A DNA stretch of 64,000 nucleotides. Origin: Micromonospora andamanensis. Its GTDB lineage: Bacteria; Actinomycetota; Actinomycetes; Mycobacteriales; Micromonosporaceae. Positions 1 through 8,327 of this stretch are shown piece after piece. Within the stretch, counting starts at the first letter, position 1; each line of letters starts with the position of its first letter. The stretch is from contig NZ_BOOZ01000011.1 in the NCBI RefSeq assembly GCF_016863495.1, positions 186,001 to 250,000 of the forward strand. The letters run 5' to 3'. The translations under genes and the position numbers were made by a program. The notes beneath the pieces were generated by a model. It saw nothing but the letters and a program-made list of their open reading frames with translations. It ran no database searches and was not told the DNA's origin.

Positions 1-119
1 GGCGCCGCGACGAGTTCGCCAGGCAGTACGTCCGGCCGCTGCTGACCGAGGCGCGCAAGCTCGGCATCGAACCGGCCGAACTCAAGAGCATGATCGACAC
101 CTGGGAGGAGGGCCGATGA
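1..119 (+). CDS. GntR-family transcriptional regulator, C-terminal end (partial)
   Basis: Only the last 38 codons are in the window, in the frame beginning at base 3 and ending in TGA at 117-119. The residues (RRDEFARQYVRPLLTEARKLGIEP...) form the amphipathic helical tail seen in short YtrA-type GntR regulators, whose usual partner is an ABC exporter. The stop overlaps the start of the ABC ATPase as ATGA, so the genes are translationally coupled and the regulator probably represses its own operon. The DNA-binding half lies outside the window, so the family call rests on the tail and the context. Confidence 0.6.
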   Translation, partial: RRDEFARQYVRPLLTEARKLGIEPAELKSMIDTWEEGR

Positions 120-1039
120 GCGCGGTCGTCACGGTCACCGAGCTGACCAAGCGGTACCGAGGGGTGACCGCCCTGGACGGCGTCAGTTTCTCGCTCGCCG
201 AGAACCGGATCCACGGCCTGCTGGGACGCAACGGGGCCGGCAAGACCACCCTGATGCAGATCCTCACCGCGCAGAACTTCGCCACCAGCGGGGAGATCTC
301 CGTCTTCGGGCAGCACCCGTACGAGAACGAGCAGGTGCTCTCCCGGATCTCGTTCATCAAAGAGAGCCAGACCTATCCGTCGCACCTTCGGGTCACGCAC
401 GTCCTGCGCGCGGCCCGCCTGGTCTATCCGGGCTGGGACGAGGAGTTCGCCCAACGGCTCGTCGACGTGTTCCAGTTGCCGCGCGGTCGCAACGTCCGCA
501 AGCTCTCCCGTGGCATGCTCTCCGCGCTCGGCATCGTGGTCGGGCTCGCCTCGCGTGCCCCACTCACCTTCTTCGACGAGCCCTACCTGGGCCTGGACGC
601 GGTGGCCCGGCAGATCTTCTACGACCACCTGCTTGCCGACTACACCGAACACCCCCGCACCATCGTGCTGTCGACCCACCTCATCGACGAGGTCAGCGAC
701 CTGATCGAGCACGTGCTGCTGATCGACAGGGGTCGACTCCTGCTTGATGTCGAGGCGGAGGCGCTGCGCGGCCAGGTGGTCACCGTCTCCGGCCCGGTCG
801 CGGCCGTCGACGAGTTCTCCCGTACCGGCACCGAACTGCACCGGGCGTCGCTCGGCGGGACGGCCCGGGTCACCGTACGCGGCGACTTCGGCCCGGCCGC
901 GCACGACCGCGCCCGGTCCCTGGGCCTCGACCTCGAAGCGTCCTCGCTTCAGGACATCGTGGTACGCCTGACCACGTCGCAGAACGGGCACGCGACCGGC
1001 AGCGCCGCCGCGGCAGACAAGAAGGAGGCTGTCCGATGA
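116..1039 (+). CDS. ABC transporter ATP-binding protein
   Basis: Cytoplasmic ATPase of about 307 residues that powers the membrane protein encoded next. Visible motifs in order: Walker A (GRNGAGKTT, about residues 38-46), a degenerate signature (KLSRGMLSALG instead of LSGGQ), Walker B with catalytic Glu (LTFFDEP), D-loop (LGLD) and switch His (STHL). After about residue 215 comes a regulatory tail without membrane segments. It sits in a GntR-ATPase-permease operon with ATGA overlaps on both sides, like ytr/antibiotic-responsive exporters of Gram-positive bacteria. The substrate cannot be told from sequence; release from GntR repression by a cell-envelope drug is an inference. Confidence 0.9.
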   Translation: MSAVVTVTELTKRYRGVTALDGVSFSLAENRIHGLLGRNGAGKTTLMQILTAQNFATSGEISVFGQHPYENEQVLSRISFIKESQTYPSHLRVTHVLRAARLVYPGWDEEFAQRLVDVFQLPRGRNVRKLSRGMLSALGIVVGLASRAPLTFFDEPYLGLDAVARQIFYDHLLADYTEHPRTIVLSTHLIDEVSDLIEHVLLIDRGRLLLDVEAEALRGQVVTVSGPVAAVDEFSRTGTELHRASLGGTARVTVRGDFGPAAHDRARSLGLDLEASSLQDIVVRLTTSQNGHATGSAAAADKKEAVR

Positions 1040-1731
1040 ACCGCGCATTTACCGTGGCCCGCCTGCAGTTCGTCGGCTGGCGCAGCGTGGTCGGCTGGCC
1101 GTGGGGCATCCTCGCACTGAGTTTCCTCATCAACGTGGCGCTGTTCAGCGCGATGAACGAGGCCGACGACTTCGAGCCGAGCACCGGCGGGCTGATGAGC
1201 ATCTACGTGGTGATGTTCGTCGCCAGCGTCAACGCGATCACCCAGGACTTCCCGTTCGCGCTCGGGCTGGGCGTCTCACGCCGCAGCTTCTATCTCGGCA
1301 ACGTGCTCCACTTCGCCGGCCAGGCGATCAGCTACGCGGCGGTGCTCTACCTGCTGGCCGTGATCGAGGAAGCCACCGACGGGTGGGGCGTCAACCTGAC
1401 CTTCTTCGGCCTGCCGTTCCTGATGGTCGACAACCCGGTGCTCAGGTTCCTCGGCTTCGCCCTCCCGTTCCTGCTGCTCGGCTTCATCGGCATCGCCATC
1501 GGCCTGGTCTTCAAGCGCTGGGGCATCAACGGCCTGCTGATGCTGAGCACCGTCGCGTTGGCCGGGATCGGTGGGCTCGTCGTGCTCGCCACCTGGCAGG
1601 GCTGGTGGTCGGCGATCGGCGGCTGGTTCGCCGACCAGCCGGGCTGGGCCATGCTGGTCGGCTGGCCGGCGCTGCTCACCCTGCTGCTCGCCGGCCTCAG
1701 CTACTTGACCATCCGACGCGCGACGCCCTGA
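1036..1731 (+). CDS. ABC transporter permease
   Basis: Integral membrane protein of 231 residues with about six hydrophobic segments (near residues 22-40, 55-72, 95-112, 135-158, 168-188 and 205-225). It starts four bases inside the ATPase gene (ATGA overlap) and so should be made in step with it. Size and topology fit the membrane half of a small ABC-2 type exporter, which would work as a dimer with two ATPase subunits. No substrate motif is visible. A long perfect hairpin follows at 1800-1832. Confidence 0.8.
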   Translation: MNRAFTVARLQFVGWRSVVGWPWGILALSFLINVALFSAMNEADDFEPSTGGLMSIYVVMFVASVNAITQDFPFALGLGVSRRSFYLGNVLHFAGQAISYAAVLYLLAVIEEATDGWGVNLTFFGLPFLMVDNPVLRFLGFALPFLLLGFIGIAIGLVFKRWGINGLLMLSTVALAGIGGLVVLATWQGWWSAIGGWFADQPGWAMLVGWPALLTLLLAGLSYLTIRRATP

Positions 1732-1780
1732 CCGTCGGCCCGGCCGGCGCCCGAGGTGGGGCGGACGCCGGCCGCCCGAC

Positions 1781-1839
1781 GCACCGTGGCACGACGGGGG
1801 CGGCCCCTCCCGACCAGGTCGGGAGGGGCCGCACGGTGC
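1781..1839. terminator. Bidirectional hairpin terminator
   Basis: GCGGCCCCTCCCGACC (1800-1815) is perfectly complementary to 1817-1832, a 16-bp stem whose centre must open to form the loop. An outer pair, GCACCGTG at 1781-1788 with CACGGTGC at 1832-1839, can extend it. It lies between the ends of convergent genes (permease and amylase) and has no T-tract, as is usual for actinomycete terminators. Confidence 0.8.
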
Positions 1840-1862
1840 GGGACGGTCAGCACTCGGGTGGC

Positions 1863-4025
1863 TCAGCGCCAGGTGTCGGTGAGCGTCACCGCGCCGGAGG
1901 CGGTGGCGGTGCGGTCCGCACCCGACTCCCACACCACAGGCCCGGAGTCGGTGCGCTTGACGTACTTGTAGGAGAACGTCGTGCCGGCGGGCAGGTTCAC
2001 CGCACCGGTCCAGACCGGGTACGCCGTCGGTGACAGCCGGATCCCACGGGCCGGATCCCAGCCGCCGAGGGCGGGCAGGTCGCCGACCAGGTACACCTCC
2101 TGCCCGTACGTGGTGCTGGCGGTGACCCGCACGGAGACCGTGGCATCGCCGGGTGGGCTGCTCGCCTGCTGGTTCCAGGTGGCGGTGACGGCGGTGCCAC
2201 CGGTGCCGGTCCGGTTGGGGTCGTTCTCCCACTGCGTCGTGCCGTTGCCGACCTTCACCAGCTTCCACTCGAAGGCGGTGCCGGCCGGAATGTCCACCGA
2301 CCCGGTCCAGCTCGGGTAACTGCCCGACGTGGTGGACAGCTTCACCCCGTTGGCCGGGTTCCAGGAGCCGAGCTGCGGAATCGAACCGACGACGTACACC
2401 TCCTGGCCCGGCTCGGTGGAGACGGTCGCGGTGAACCGGGTCGACCCGGCCGGCGGGGACGGGCTCGCGGTCGGCGTCGGCGTGGCGGTCGGGGTGGGGC
2501 TCGGGGTGACGCCGTCGAGACGGGCTCCGACGTGCATGGCCACCGCCTGGTCGGCGGGGATGGCGGCGGTGAAGCTGCCACCGGCGACGGTCACCGCGCC
2601 GCCCGGACAGGCCCCGGTCGACTGGTCGTACGCACCCCTGCCGACATTGCAGTAGCGGCCGTCCGGCAGCGAGGTGGTGAAGCTGCGGCTCCAGGTGCTG
2701 CCGGTGGCGTTGAAGGCGGCGTACCCCCGGTCGCCCCGGCCGAACGCCAGCCGGCCGTTGCCGTCGGTGGTGACCGACCCGATGCCGGTGCCGGCGACCG
2801 CGTTACGGAAGCCCGGCATGCCGGCCACCCCCGGGTCGCGGTGCTCGCAGATCCACGCGTCGCTGGCGCAGTCGGTGGCCAGGGTGGTGCCGTTGGAACT
2901 GCTGGGCGGACCCTGACCGTGCACCGAGCCGTACGCGTAGCTCGACATCAACTGGGGCCGGCCGTAGGGGTGGGCCATCATGAAGGTGTCCGCCAGGTAG
3001 TAGCGGGCGCCGCTCTTGTAGGTGAGCGTCGGGTTCTCCCGCTGCGTGTCGTGGTTGTCGATGAACACGACAGCCTGCTGCGCGGTCAGCCCGCCGTAGT
3101 TGGGCAGGCTGCCCAGCTGGGCGATGTTGCCGTCCCGGAACGCCGAGGACACGGCCCGCTGGTAGTCGAAGTTGGTCACCCCGCCGTACGGCGCGTACGC
3201 GGTGTAGGGGATGGTTCCGTCGCCGTACACCTCGTGGAACAGGTCCGGCCGGCCGCCGAACCCCGGCACGTCCCGTAGCCGGCTGATGATGTCGGCCAGG
3301 TGCGCCTCCTGCACGTGCTTGGCGGCGTCGACCCGGAACCCGGCCACCCCGAGGTCGATCACCGTGTTCATGTACTTGGCGATCTTCCGCCGTACCTCGG
3401 GGTCGGCGGTGTTGAGGTCGGCCAGGTCGAGCAGCTCGCAGTCCTGCACCTCCTGCTTGTTGCCCCAGTTGCTGATCCGCCGGTAGCAGGGCCCGAAATC
3501 GCCGTAGCCGTAGCTGTCGCCCGAGCCGTCGTTGAACAGGTTCGGGTAGCTGTACTTGCTGTAGACGGTGCCCGCGCTGCCCGGGCCGCTGCCGGCCGAG
3601 CCGGTGCCGCTCATGTGGTTGAGCACCATGTCCACGTAGATCTTCACGCCCTGGGCGCGGCAGCGCTGGACCATGTCGACGAACTCGGCCCTCGTGCCCC
3701 GCCGGGTCTGATCGAGCCGGTACGACACCGGCTGGTAGTCCTGCCACCACGGGTAGGTGGCACCCTCCGCGCTGGGCAGTACCACGTGCTCCTGCGGCGG
3801 GGAGACCTGCACACCACCCCAACCGTTGGGGCCGAGGTTGCGCTCGCACTCGTCGGCGACGGAACTCCACCGCCACTGGAACAGGTGGACTATCGCGTCG
3901 CCGTTGGCACGTACGTCAGCCGCGCTGGCGGGGGCGGTGCCGGCGGTGACTGTGGTGAGACCGACCGCGACAAGTATCGCGGCCAGGGCCGCGGGGATCG
4001 CGGCGCGGGGACGGGGGATGCGCAC
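1863..4025 (-). CDS. Secreted alpha-amylase (GH13) with two starch-binding domains
   Basis: Extracellular endo-amylase of 720 residues that cuts alpha-1,4 bonds in starch. A Sec signal peptide covers about residues 1-36 (cleavage near ASA-AD). The GH13 barrel runs to about 500, with Asp233 as nucleophile in GFRVDAAKH, Glu265 as acid/base and Asp326 in FIDNHD. A Pro/Thr/Ser linker (about 507-526) leads to two tandem CBM20-like starch-binding modules (about 529-617 and 628-720), the second ending at the C-terminus. The GTG start at 4025 is chosen because GAGGAGGG lies just upstream. A paralogue without binding modules is at 12312-13760. Heptamer repeats upstream suggest maltose/LacI-family control. 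Confidence 0.95.
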   Translation of the reverse strand: MRIPRPRAAIPAALAAILVAVGLTTVTAGTAPASAADVRANGDAIVHLFQWRWSSVADECERNLGPNGWGGVQVSPPQEHVVLPSAEGATYPWWQDYQPVSYRLDQTRRGTRAEFVDMVQRCRAQGVKIYVDMVLNHMSGTGSAGSGPGSAGTVYSKYSYPNLFNDGSGDSYGYGDFGPCYRRISNWGNKQEVQDCELLDLADLNTADPEVRRKIAKYMNTVIDLGVAGFRVDAAKHVQEAHLADIISRLRDVPGFGGRPDLFHEVYGDGTIPYTAYAPYGGVTNFDYQRAVSSAFRDGNIAQLGSLPNYGGLTAQQAVVFIDNHDTQRENPTLTYKSGARYYLADTFMMAHPYGRPQLMSSYAYGSVHGQGPPSSSNGTTLATDCASDAWICEHRDPGVAGMPGFRNAVAGTGIGSVTTDGNGRLAFGRGDRGYAAFNATGSTWSRSFTTSLPDGRYCNVGRGAYDQSTGACPGGAVTVAGGSFTAAIPADQAVAMHVGARLDGVTPSPTPTATPTPTASPSPPAGSTRFTATVSTEPGQEVYVVGSIPQLGSWNPANGVKLSTTSGSYPSWTGSVDIPAGTAFEWKLVKVGNGTTQWENDPNRTGTGGTAVTATWNQQASSPPGDATVSVRVTASTTYGQEVYLVGDLPALGGWDPARGIRLSPTAYPVWTGAVNLPAGTTFSYKYVKRTDSGPVVWESGADRTATASGAVTLTDTWR

Positions 4026-4076
4026 GGTGCCCTCCTCGGGGGACGGTCAGGCAGACGCCGGTGACAGTCAAGGTTC

Positions 4077-4092
4077 CTGCAAGATGTGCAAG
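4077..4092. promoter_or_regulatory. Paired CTGCAAG-type direct repeats, amylase-proximal
   Basis: CTGCAAG (4077-4083) and GTGCAAG (4086-4092) stand in the same orientation exactly 9 bp apart, about 50 bp before the amylase start; read on the minus strand they are CTTGCAC and CTTGCAG. An inverted half site CTTGCG follows at 4095. Repeated CTTGCAG-like heptamers are the described operator type for LacI-family maltose regulators (MalR/Reg1) of Streptomyces amylase genes, so this is a likely repressor site. Confidence 0.55.
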
Positions 4093-4188
4093 AACTTGCG
4101 GTTGTTGCGTGACCGTAACAGTCGCATCGATTGTTGGGAACCTATCGTTCACAACCCGCTGCAACGAGATAAGGGCTCTTGCGACCGT

Positions 4189-4204
4189 CTGCAATGTCTG
4201 CAAG
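4189..4204. promoter_or_regulatory. Paired CTGCAAG-type direct repeats, distal copy
   Basis: CTGCAAT (4189-4195) and CTGCAAG (4198-4204) repeat the 9-bp spacing of the amylase-proximal pair, 112 bp away and in the same orientation; a single CTGCAAC is at 4159 and CTTGCGA at 4178. The copy lies in the shared upstream region of the amylase (minus) and the F420-type oxidoreductase (plus), so a bound repressor could act on either gene or loop between the pairs. Confidence 0.5.
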
Positions 4205-4271
4205 ACTTTCCGGCGCTGATTCCGGAAGTCGTCGGCGAGCGCCACAGCCGGCGGCTTTCTATGCTCGACCC

Positions 4272-5201
4272 ATGGAACTGCGGATCTTCACCGAACCCCA
4301 GCAGGGCGCCAGCTACGACGACCTACTCGCCGTGGCCCGACGCGCCGAGGAGACCGGCTTCGGCGCCTTCTTCCGCTCGGACCACTACCTGAAGATGGGG
4401 TCGGTGAGCGGCGAACCCGGCCCCACCGACGCCTGGACGACGCTTGCCGGGCTGGCCCGGGACACCCGGTCCATCCGGCTCGGCACGCTTATGAGCGCCG
4501 CGACGTTCCGACTGCCCGGCCCCCTCGCGATCACCGTCGCGCAGGTCGACCAGATGAGCGGCGGGCGGGTCGAGCTGGGCATCGGCACCGGCTGGTACGA
4601 CGCCGAGCACCGGGCGTACGGGATTCCGTTCCCGCCGCTGGGGGAGCGCTTCGACCGGCTGGACGAGCAGCTGGCGGTGATCACCGGTCTGTGGCGTACC
4701 CCGTCGGGCGGGACGTTCGACTTCACCGGCCGGCACTACCAGGTGACCGACTCGCCCGCACTGCCCAAGCCGGTCCAGCGTCCGCACCCGCCGATCCTGC
4801 TCGGCGGCAAGGGCGCGAAGCGTACCCCGCAGCTCGCCGCCCGCTACGCCGACGAGTTCAACCTGCCGTTCGTCTCGATCGACGAGACGGTGGCCCAGTT
4901 CGAGCGGGTCCGTGCCGCCTGCGCCGACATCGGCCGCGACCCGGCCGAGCTGACCTGGTCCAACGCGCTGGTGCTCTGCTGCGGCAAGGACGACGCCGAG
5001 GTGGCGCGGCGGGCCGCGGCTATCGGCCGCGAACCGGACGAGCTACGCGCCAACGGCCTCGCCGGCACACCCGCCGAGGTCATCGACACCATTGGCCGGT
5101 ACGCCGAGGTCGGCAGCCAGCGCCTCTACCTCCAGGTGCTCGACCTGACCGACCTGGACCACCTCGATCTGGTCGCCACCGAGGTGATGCGCCAGCTCTG
5201 A
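4272..5201 (+). CDS. LLM-class F420-dependent oxidoreductase
   Basis: Predicted soluble enzyme of 309 residues of the luciferase-like monooxygenase fold, in actinomycetes mostly using reduced coenzyme F420. The start MELRIFTEPQ is the usual first beta strand. Family segments visible are GLARDTRSIRLGTLMSAATFR, the GGRVELGIGTGWYDAEHRAYGI strand-loop, and ILLGGKGAKRTPQLAARYADEFN in the C-terminal half. The ATG at 4272 has no convincing ribosome site and lies just after TTTCTATGCT, so leaderless expression is possible; an in-frame ATG at 4179 would add 31 residues unlike the family. The substrate is unknown. Confidence 0.85.
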   Translation: MELRIFTEPQQGASYDDLLAVARRAEETGFGAFFRSDHYLKMGSVSGEPGPTDAWTTLAGLARDTRSIRLGTLMSAATFRLPGPLAITVAQVDQMSGGRVELGIGTGWYDAEHRAYGIPFPPLGERFDRLDEQLAVITGLWRTPSGGTFDFTGRHYQVTDSPALPKPVQRPHPPILLGGKGAKRTPQLAARYADEFNLPFVSIDETVAQFERVRAACADIGRDPAELTWSNALVLCCGKDDAEVARRAAAIGREPDELRANGLAGTPAEVIDTIGRYAEVGSQRLYLQVLDLTDLDHLDLVATEVMRQL

Positions 5202-5287
5202 CCGGCGGACGCCTGGCGGCTCCGATTGCGGCAAGCCGGGGTGTCAGCGGCCCCGGAGACACCGGCATGCCGCAATCGGAGTCGATC

Positions 5288-5716
5288 TCAGACCCGGTGT
5301 TCGTCGCGCAGCACGGTGTCGAGCTGGCCGTCCCGGTCGCGGTCGAGGTATGTGACGTCCGGCAGCCCGTCGCCGTCCAGGTCGAACTGCACCACGTCGG
5401 CCACGCCGTCGCCGTCGAAGTCGGTGACCACCTGGACCGAACCGTCCATGTGCCGGGTCACGATCGACCGGGCACCACCCTCGACCCGGGGCGGCGGTCC
5501 GGGGGTGGGCGGTGGCGCCGGTACAGGTTCCGGGGCGGGGCTGGGCTGCGGATCCGGCTGGCTCGCCGATGGCCCGGAATCGCTCCAGGTGACCGGGGGA
5601 GGCTCGACGGTGCCGGTGGGACCGCTGGCGGGGTACACGCCACTGCCGGCCGGGTCGATCTCCTCCTCGGACGGGTAGACGTCGCCGCGTGGGGCGGGAT
5701 CACGGTAGCTGCTCAT
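5288..5716 (-). CDS. Pro-rich protein with DxDGDG calcium-type repeats
   Basis: A 142-residue protein of unknown role. The first 85 residues are acidic, Pro/Ser/Gly-rich and probably disordered. The C-terminal third holds three tandem loops (DFDGDGVADV, DLDGDGLPDV, DRDRDGQLDT), each the DxDxDG pattern used for calcium binding in dockerin, thrombospondin-type-3 and FG-GAP-like proteins. No signal peptide or membrane segment is present, odd because such loops are mostly extracellular. The ATG at 5716 fits the start of coding bias; longer in-frame versions run into the divergent oxidase gene. Confidence 0.6.
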   Translation of the reverse strand: MSSYRDPAPRGDVYPSEEEIDPAGSGVYPASGPTGTVEPPPVTWSDSGPSASQPDPQPSPAPEPVPAPPPTPGPPPRVEGGARSIVTRHMDGSVQVVTDFDGDGVADVVQFDLDGDGLPDVTYLDRDRDGQLDTVLRDEHRV

Positions 5717-5775
5717 CGGCGTAGGGTTCCCCGACGGAGCTGGCGGTAACCGCCGGCACGGAGAGGGGGTCGGGA

Positions 5776-7011
5776 GTGTCGACGCACCGCAACTGGGCCG
5801 GCAACGTCGAGTACGCAGCCCGGGCGTTCCACCGGCCATCGTCGGTCGACGAGCTGCGTGAGCTGGTCGCCGGCAGCGACCGGATCCGGGCGGTGGGCAG
5901 CGGACACTCGTTCAACCGCCTCGGCGACACCACGGGCGAGCTGGTCACGCTGGCCGGGCTGCCGGACACCGTGCGACTCGACGAACAGCGGCGGACGGTG
6001 GACGTGCCCGCCGCGGTGCGCTACGGCGACCTGGCCAGCTGGCTGCACGAGCGCGGGTACGCGCTGGCCAACCTCGCCTCGCTGCCACACATCTCGGTGG
6101 CCGGCGCGGTCGCCACCGGTACCCACGGCTCCGGCGAGACCATCGGCAACCTGGCCACCGCCGTCGCCGCCCTGGAACTGGTCACCGCCGCCGGTGACCT
6201 GCTCACCGTCGACCGCACCGACCCCGAGTTCGCCGGCATGGTGGTCTCCCTCGGCGCGCTGGGCATCGTCACCCGGCTCACCCTGGACGTGGTGCCCACC
6301 TTCGAAGTACGCCAGTACGTCCGCCTCGACCTGCCCCGCGAGGCGCTGGACGAGGCGCTCGCCTCGGCGTACAGCGTCAGTGTCTTCACCGACTGGCGCT
6401 CCACCCGCGGCACCCAGGTCTGGCGCAAGCAGCTCGCGGACCAGCCCGCGCCCCCGGCGGACTGGCTCGGCACCACGGCGGCGGACCGGCCCTGGCATCC
6501 GGTACCCGGCATGCCTGTGGTCAACTGCACCGAGCAGCTCGGCGTGCCCGGCCCCTGGCACGAGCGGCTGCCGCACTTCCGGCTCGGCTTCACCCCCAGC
6601 AACGGCGACGAGTTGCAGTCCGAGTACCACCTGCCCCGCGCGGTGGCCGCCGACGCGCTCGCCGCGCTGGACGAGGTGGCGCACCTGGTCGCCCCGGTCG
6701 CGCAGACAAGCGAGCTGCGCACCATCGCCGCCGACGAGCTGTGGCTCAGCCCGCAGCACGACCGCGACAGCCTCGCTGTGCACTTCACCTGGATCGCCGA
6801 CGCGAGTGCGGTGCTGCCGGTCCTCACCGAGGTCGAGCGGGCGCTGTCCCCCTTCGCGCCCCGGCCGCACTGGGGCAAGGTCTTCACGGCACCGACCGGG
6901 ACGATCGCCGCCACCTACCCCCGCTGGGCCGATTTCGCCGCGCTTGTGACCCGCCTCGACCCCGCGGGCACGTTCCGCACCGAGGAACTCGACCACCTGT
7001 TCCCCCGCTGA
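5776..7011 (+). CDS. FAD-linked alditol oxidase family protein
   Basis: Flavoenzyme of 411 residues in the vanillyl-alcohol-oxidase/PCMH fold, closest in features to actinomycete alditol (xylitol/sorbitol) oxidase AldO, which oxidises the terminal CH2OH of polyols with oxygen to give an aldehyde and H2O2. The N-terminal part has VGSGHSFN; His44 corresponds to the residue that carries FAD covalently in AldO. The SVAGAVATGTHGSG loop binds the FAD pyrophosphate. The C-terminal domain has HWGK and ends LDPAGTFRTEELDHLF, typical of this family and of D-arabinono-lactone oxidases. Length agrees with AldO (about 418). No signal peptide. The GTG start at 5776 follows a GGAGAGGG run at 5760-5767. Confidence 0.88.
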   Translation: MSTHRNWAGNVEYAARAFHRPSSVDELRELVAGSDRIRAVGSGHSFNRLGDTTGELVTLAGLPDTVRLDEQRRTVDVPAAVRYGDLASWLHERGYALANLASLPHISVAGAVATGTHGSGETIGNLATAVAALELVTAAGDLLTVDRTDPEFAGMVVSLGALGIVTRLTLDVVPTFEVRQYVRLDLPREALDEALASAYSVSVFTDWRSTRGTQVWRKQLADQPAPPADWLGTTAADRPWHPVPGMPVVNCTEQLGVPGPWHERLPHFRLGFTPSNGDELQSEYHLPRAVAADALAALDEVAHLVAPVAQTSELRTIAADELWLSPQHDRDSLAVHFTWIADASAVLPVLTEVERALSPFAPRPHWGKVFTAPTGTIAATYPRWADFAALVTRLDPAGTFRTEELDHLFPR

Positions 7012-7030
7012 CCCCCCCCCACGGCGGCCG

Positions 7031-7050
7031 TCCCGCATTGCCGCGCGGGA
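7031..7050. terminator. Hairpin between convergent genes
   Basis: TCCCGC (7031-7036) pairs with GCGGGA (7045-7050) around an 8-nt loop in the 41-bp gap between the stop codons of the alditol oxidase (plus) and the site-2 protease (minus). The stem is short, so the terminator call is moderate. Confidence 0.4.
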
Positions 7051-7052
7051 AC

Positions 7053-8192
7053 CTAGCGGCCGGTGGTGAGTTGGTCGCGCATGCTGCTGCGTTGCACGGC
7101 GCGGCTGATGTCGCTGGGGGAGACGATGCCGACCAGACGACCGTCGGAGACCACGAGCGCCCGGCCGTCGGCACAGTCGCTGAGCCGGGGCAGCAGGTCG
7201 GTCAGCGGCTCGTCGGGGGAGGCGAGCACCAGGTCGTCGGCGCGGCAGGCCACCGCCGCCAGGGTGGTGCTGCCCCGCTCGTCGAACGGCACGCCACGGA
7301 CCCGGTCGAGGGTGACCAGCCCGACCGGCCGACCATCCTCGATCAGGGGCAGCGCCGTGTGCCGGTACGCGAAAAGGTAGTTGTCCACGAAGTCGGCCAC
7401 CGTCAGCTCGCCGGAAGCGGTCTGTGGCTGCGGGGTCATCACGTCGGCGACCCGGATGCCGCGCAACGCGTCGCCCACCCGGGCCTGCCGCTCCTCCATG
7501 GTTGCCGCGCCGATCAGGAACCAGCCGATAAGGGCCAGCCACAGCCCGCCGACGCCGGCACCGGTGAGGAACCGCCACAGCCCGAACCCGATGAGCGCCA
7601 GGCCGAGGACCCAACCGGCCCGCGCCGCGACCACCGTGGCGCGGGTCCGGTCGCCGGTGGCCTTCCACACCGCTGCCCGCAGCAGCCGTCCACCGTCCAG
7701 CGGCGCGGCGGGCAGAATGTTGAACACGGCAAGCAGCAGGTTGATGCCGCCGAGCCAGGCCATCACGCCCAGCAGCAACCCCTGCACCCCGGCCAGCGCG
7801 AGCAGCATCGCGATCGCCCCGAAAACGGCGCCGATGATCAGGCTGACCAGCGGCCCGACCCCGGAGATGCGCAGCTCGGCACCGGGCGACCGGGCCTCGC
7901 CGCGCAGCTCGGCGACCCCGCCGAAGAGCCACAGGGTGATCCCCTGCACGCCCAGGCCGTTGCGCTTGGCCACCACCGCGTGGGACACCTCGTGGGCGAG
8001 CAGGCCGAGGAAGAAGACCACCGCGGCGGTCAGCCCGGCCAGCAGGTACGCGAACACCGACCGATCCGGGTACGACTCGGGGAACAGATTGGCCGACAGC
8101 CCCCACCAGATCAGCGCGAAGATGACCAGGACGCTCCAGTTGACCCCGACAGGTACGCCCACGATCCGGCCGAGCCGGAAACTCGCCCTCAT
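7053..8192 (-). CDS. Site-2 protease (M50) with CBS domain pair
   Basis: Integral membrane zinc metalloprotease of 379 residues. The HEVSH motif (His67, Glu68, His71) and Asp166 in NILPAAPLDGG are the expected zinc ligands and catalytic Glu, each within a transmembrane helix; about six hydrophobic segments are seen between residues 15 and 230. The C-terminal part (about 245-375) is a tandem CBS pair, a possible nucleotide-sensing module. Architecture matches the Rip3-like actinobacterial branch, which cleaves membrane-bound proteins such as anti-sigma factors. No anti-sigma or sigma gene is adjacent, so the substrate is unknown. Confidence 0.9.
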   Translation of the reverse strand: MRASFRLGRIVGVPVGVNWSVLVIFALIWWGLSANLFPESYPDRSVFAYLLAGLTAAVVFFLGLLAHEVSHAVVAKRNGLGVQGITLWLFGGVAELRGEARSPGAELRISGVGPLVSLIIGAVFGAIAMLLALAGVQGLLLGVMAWLGGINLLLAVFNILPAAPLDGGRLLRAAVWKATGDRTRATVVAARAGWVLGLALIGFGLWRFLTGAGVGGLWLALIGWFLIGAATMEERQARVGDALRGIRVADVMTPQPQTASGELTVADFVDNYLFAYRHTALPLIEDGRPVGLVTLDRVRGVPFDERGSTTLAAVACRADDLVLASPDEPLTDLLPRLSDCADGRALVVSDGRLVGIVSPSDISRAVQRSSMRDQLTTGR

Positions 8193-8327
8193 GTCTCGGT
8201 CATACCCCCGCAGCCCGTTCCCATGCCAGGGCCGAACGTCACCGAACGGTGCAGCGCCACTTTCCTGTCGTCAATCCGGCTCTCGCTCGCGTACCGCTGT
8301 CGTACCCGCCGTTGCTTCAATGGCGGG

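Noticed and set aside
5713-8106. A ~800-codon minus-strand open frame across the alditol oxidase and protease genes
   Set aside because: It covers two well-conserved genes in other frames and its product is low-complexity Arg/Gly/Val; an artefact of high GC.
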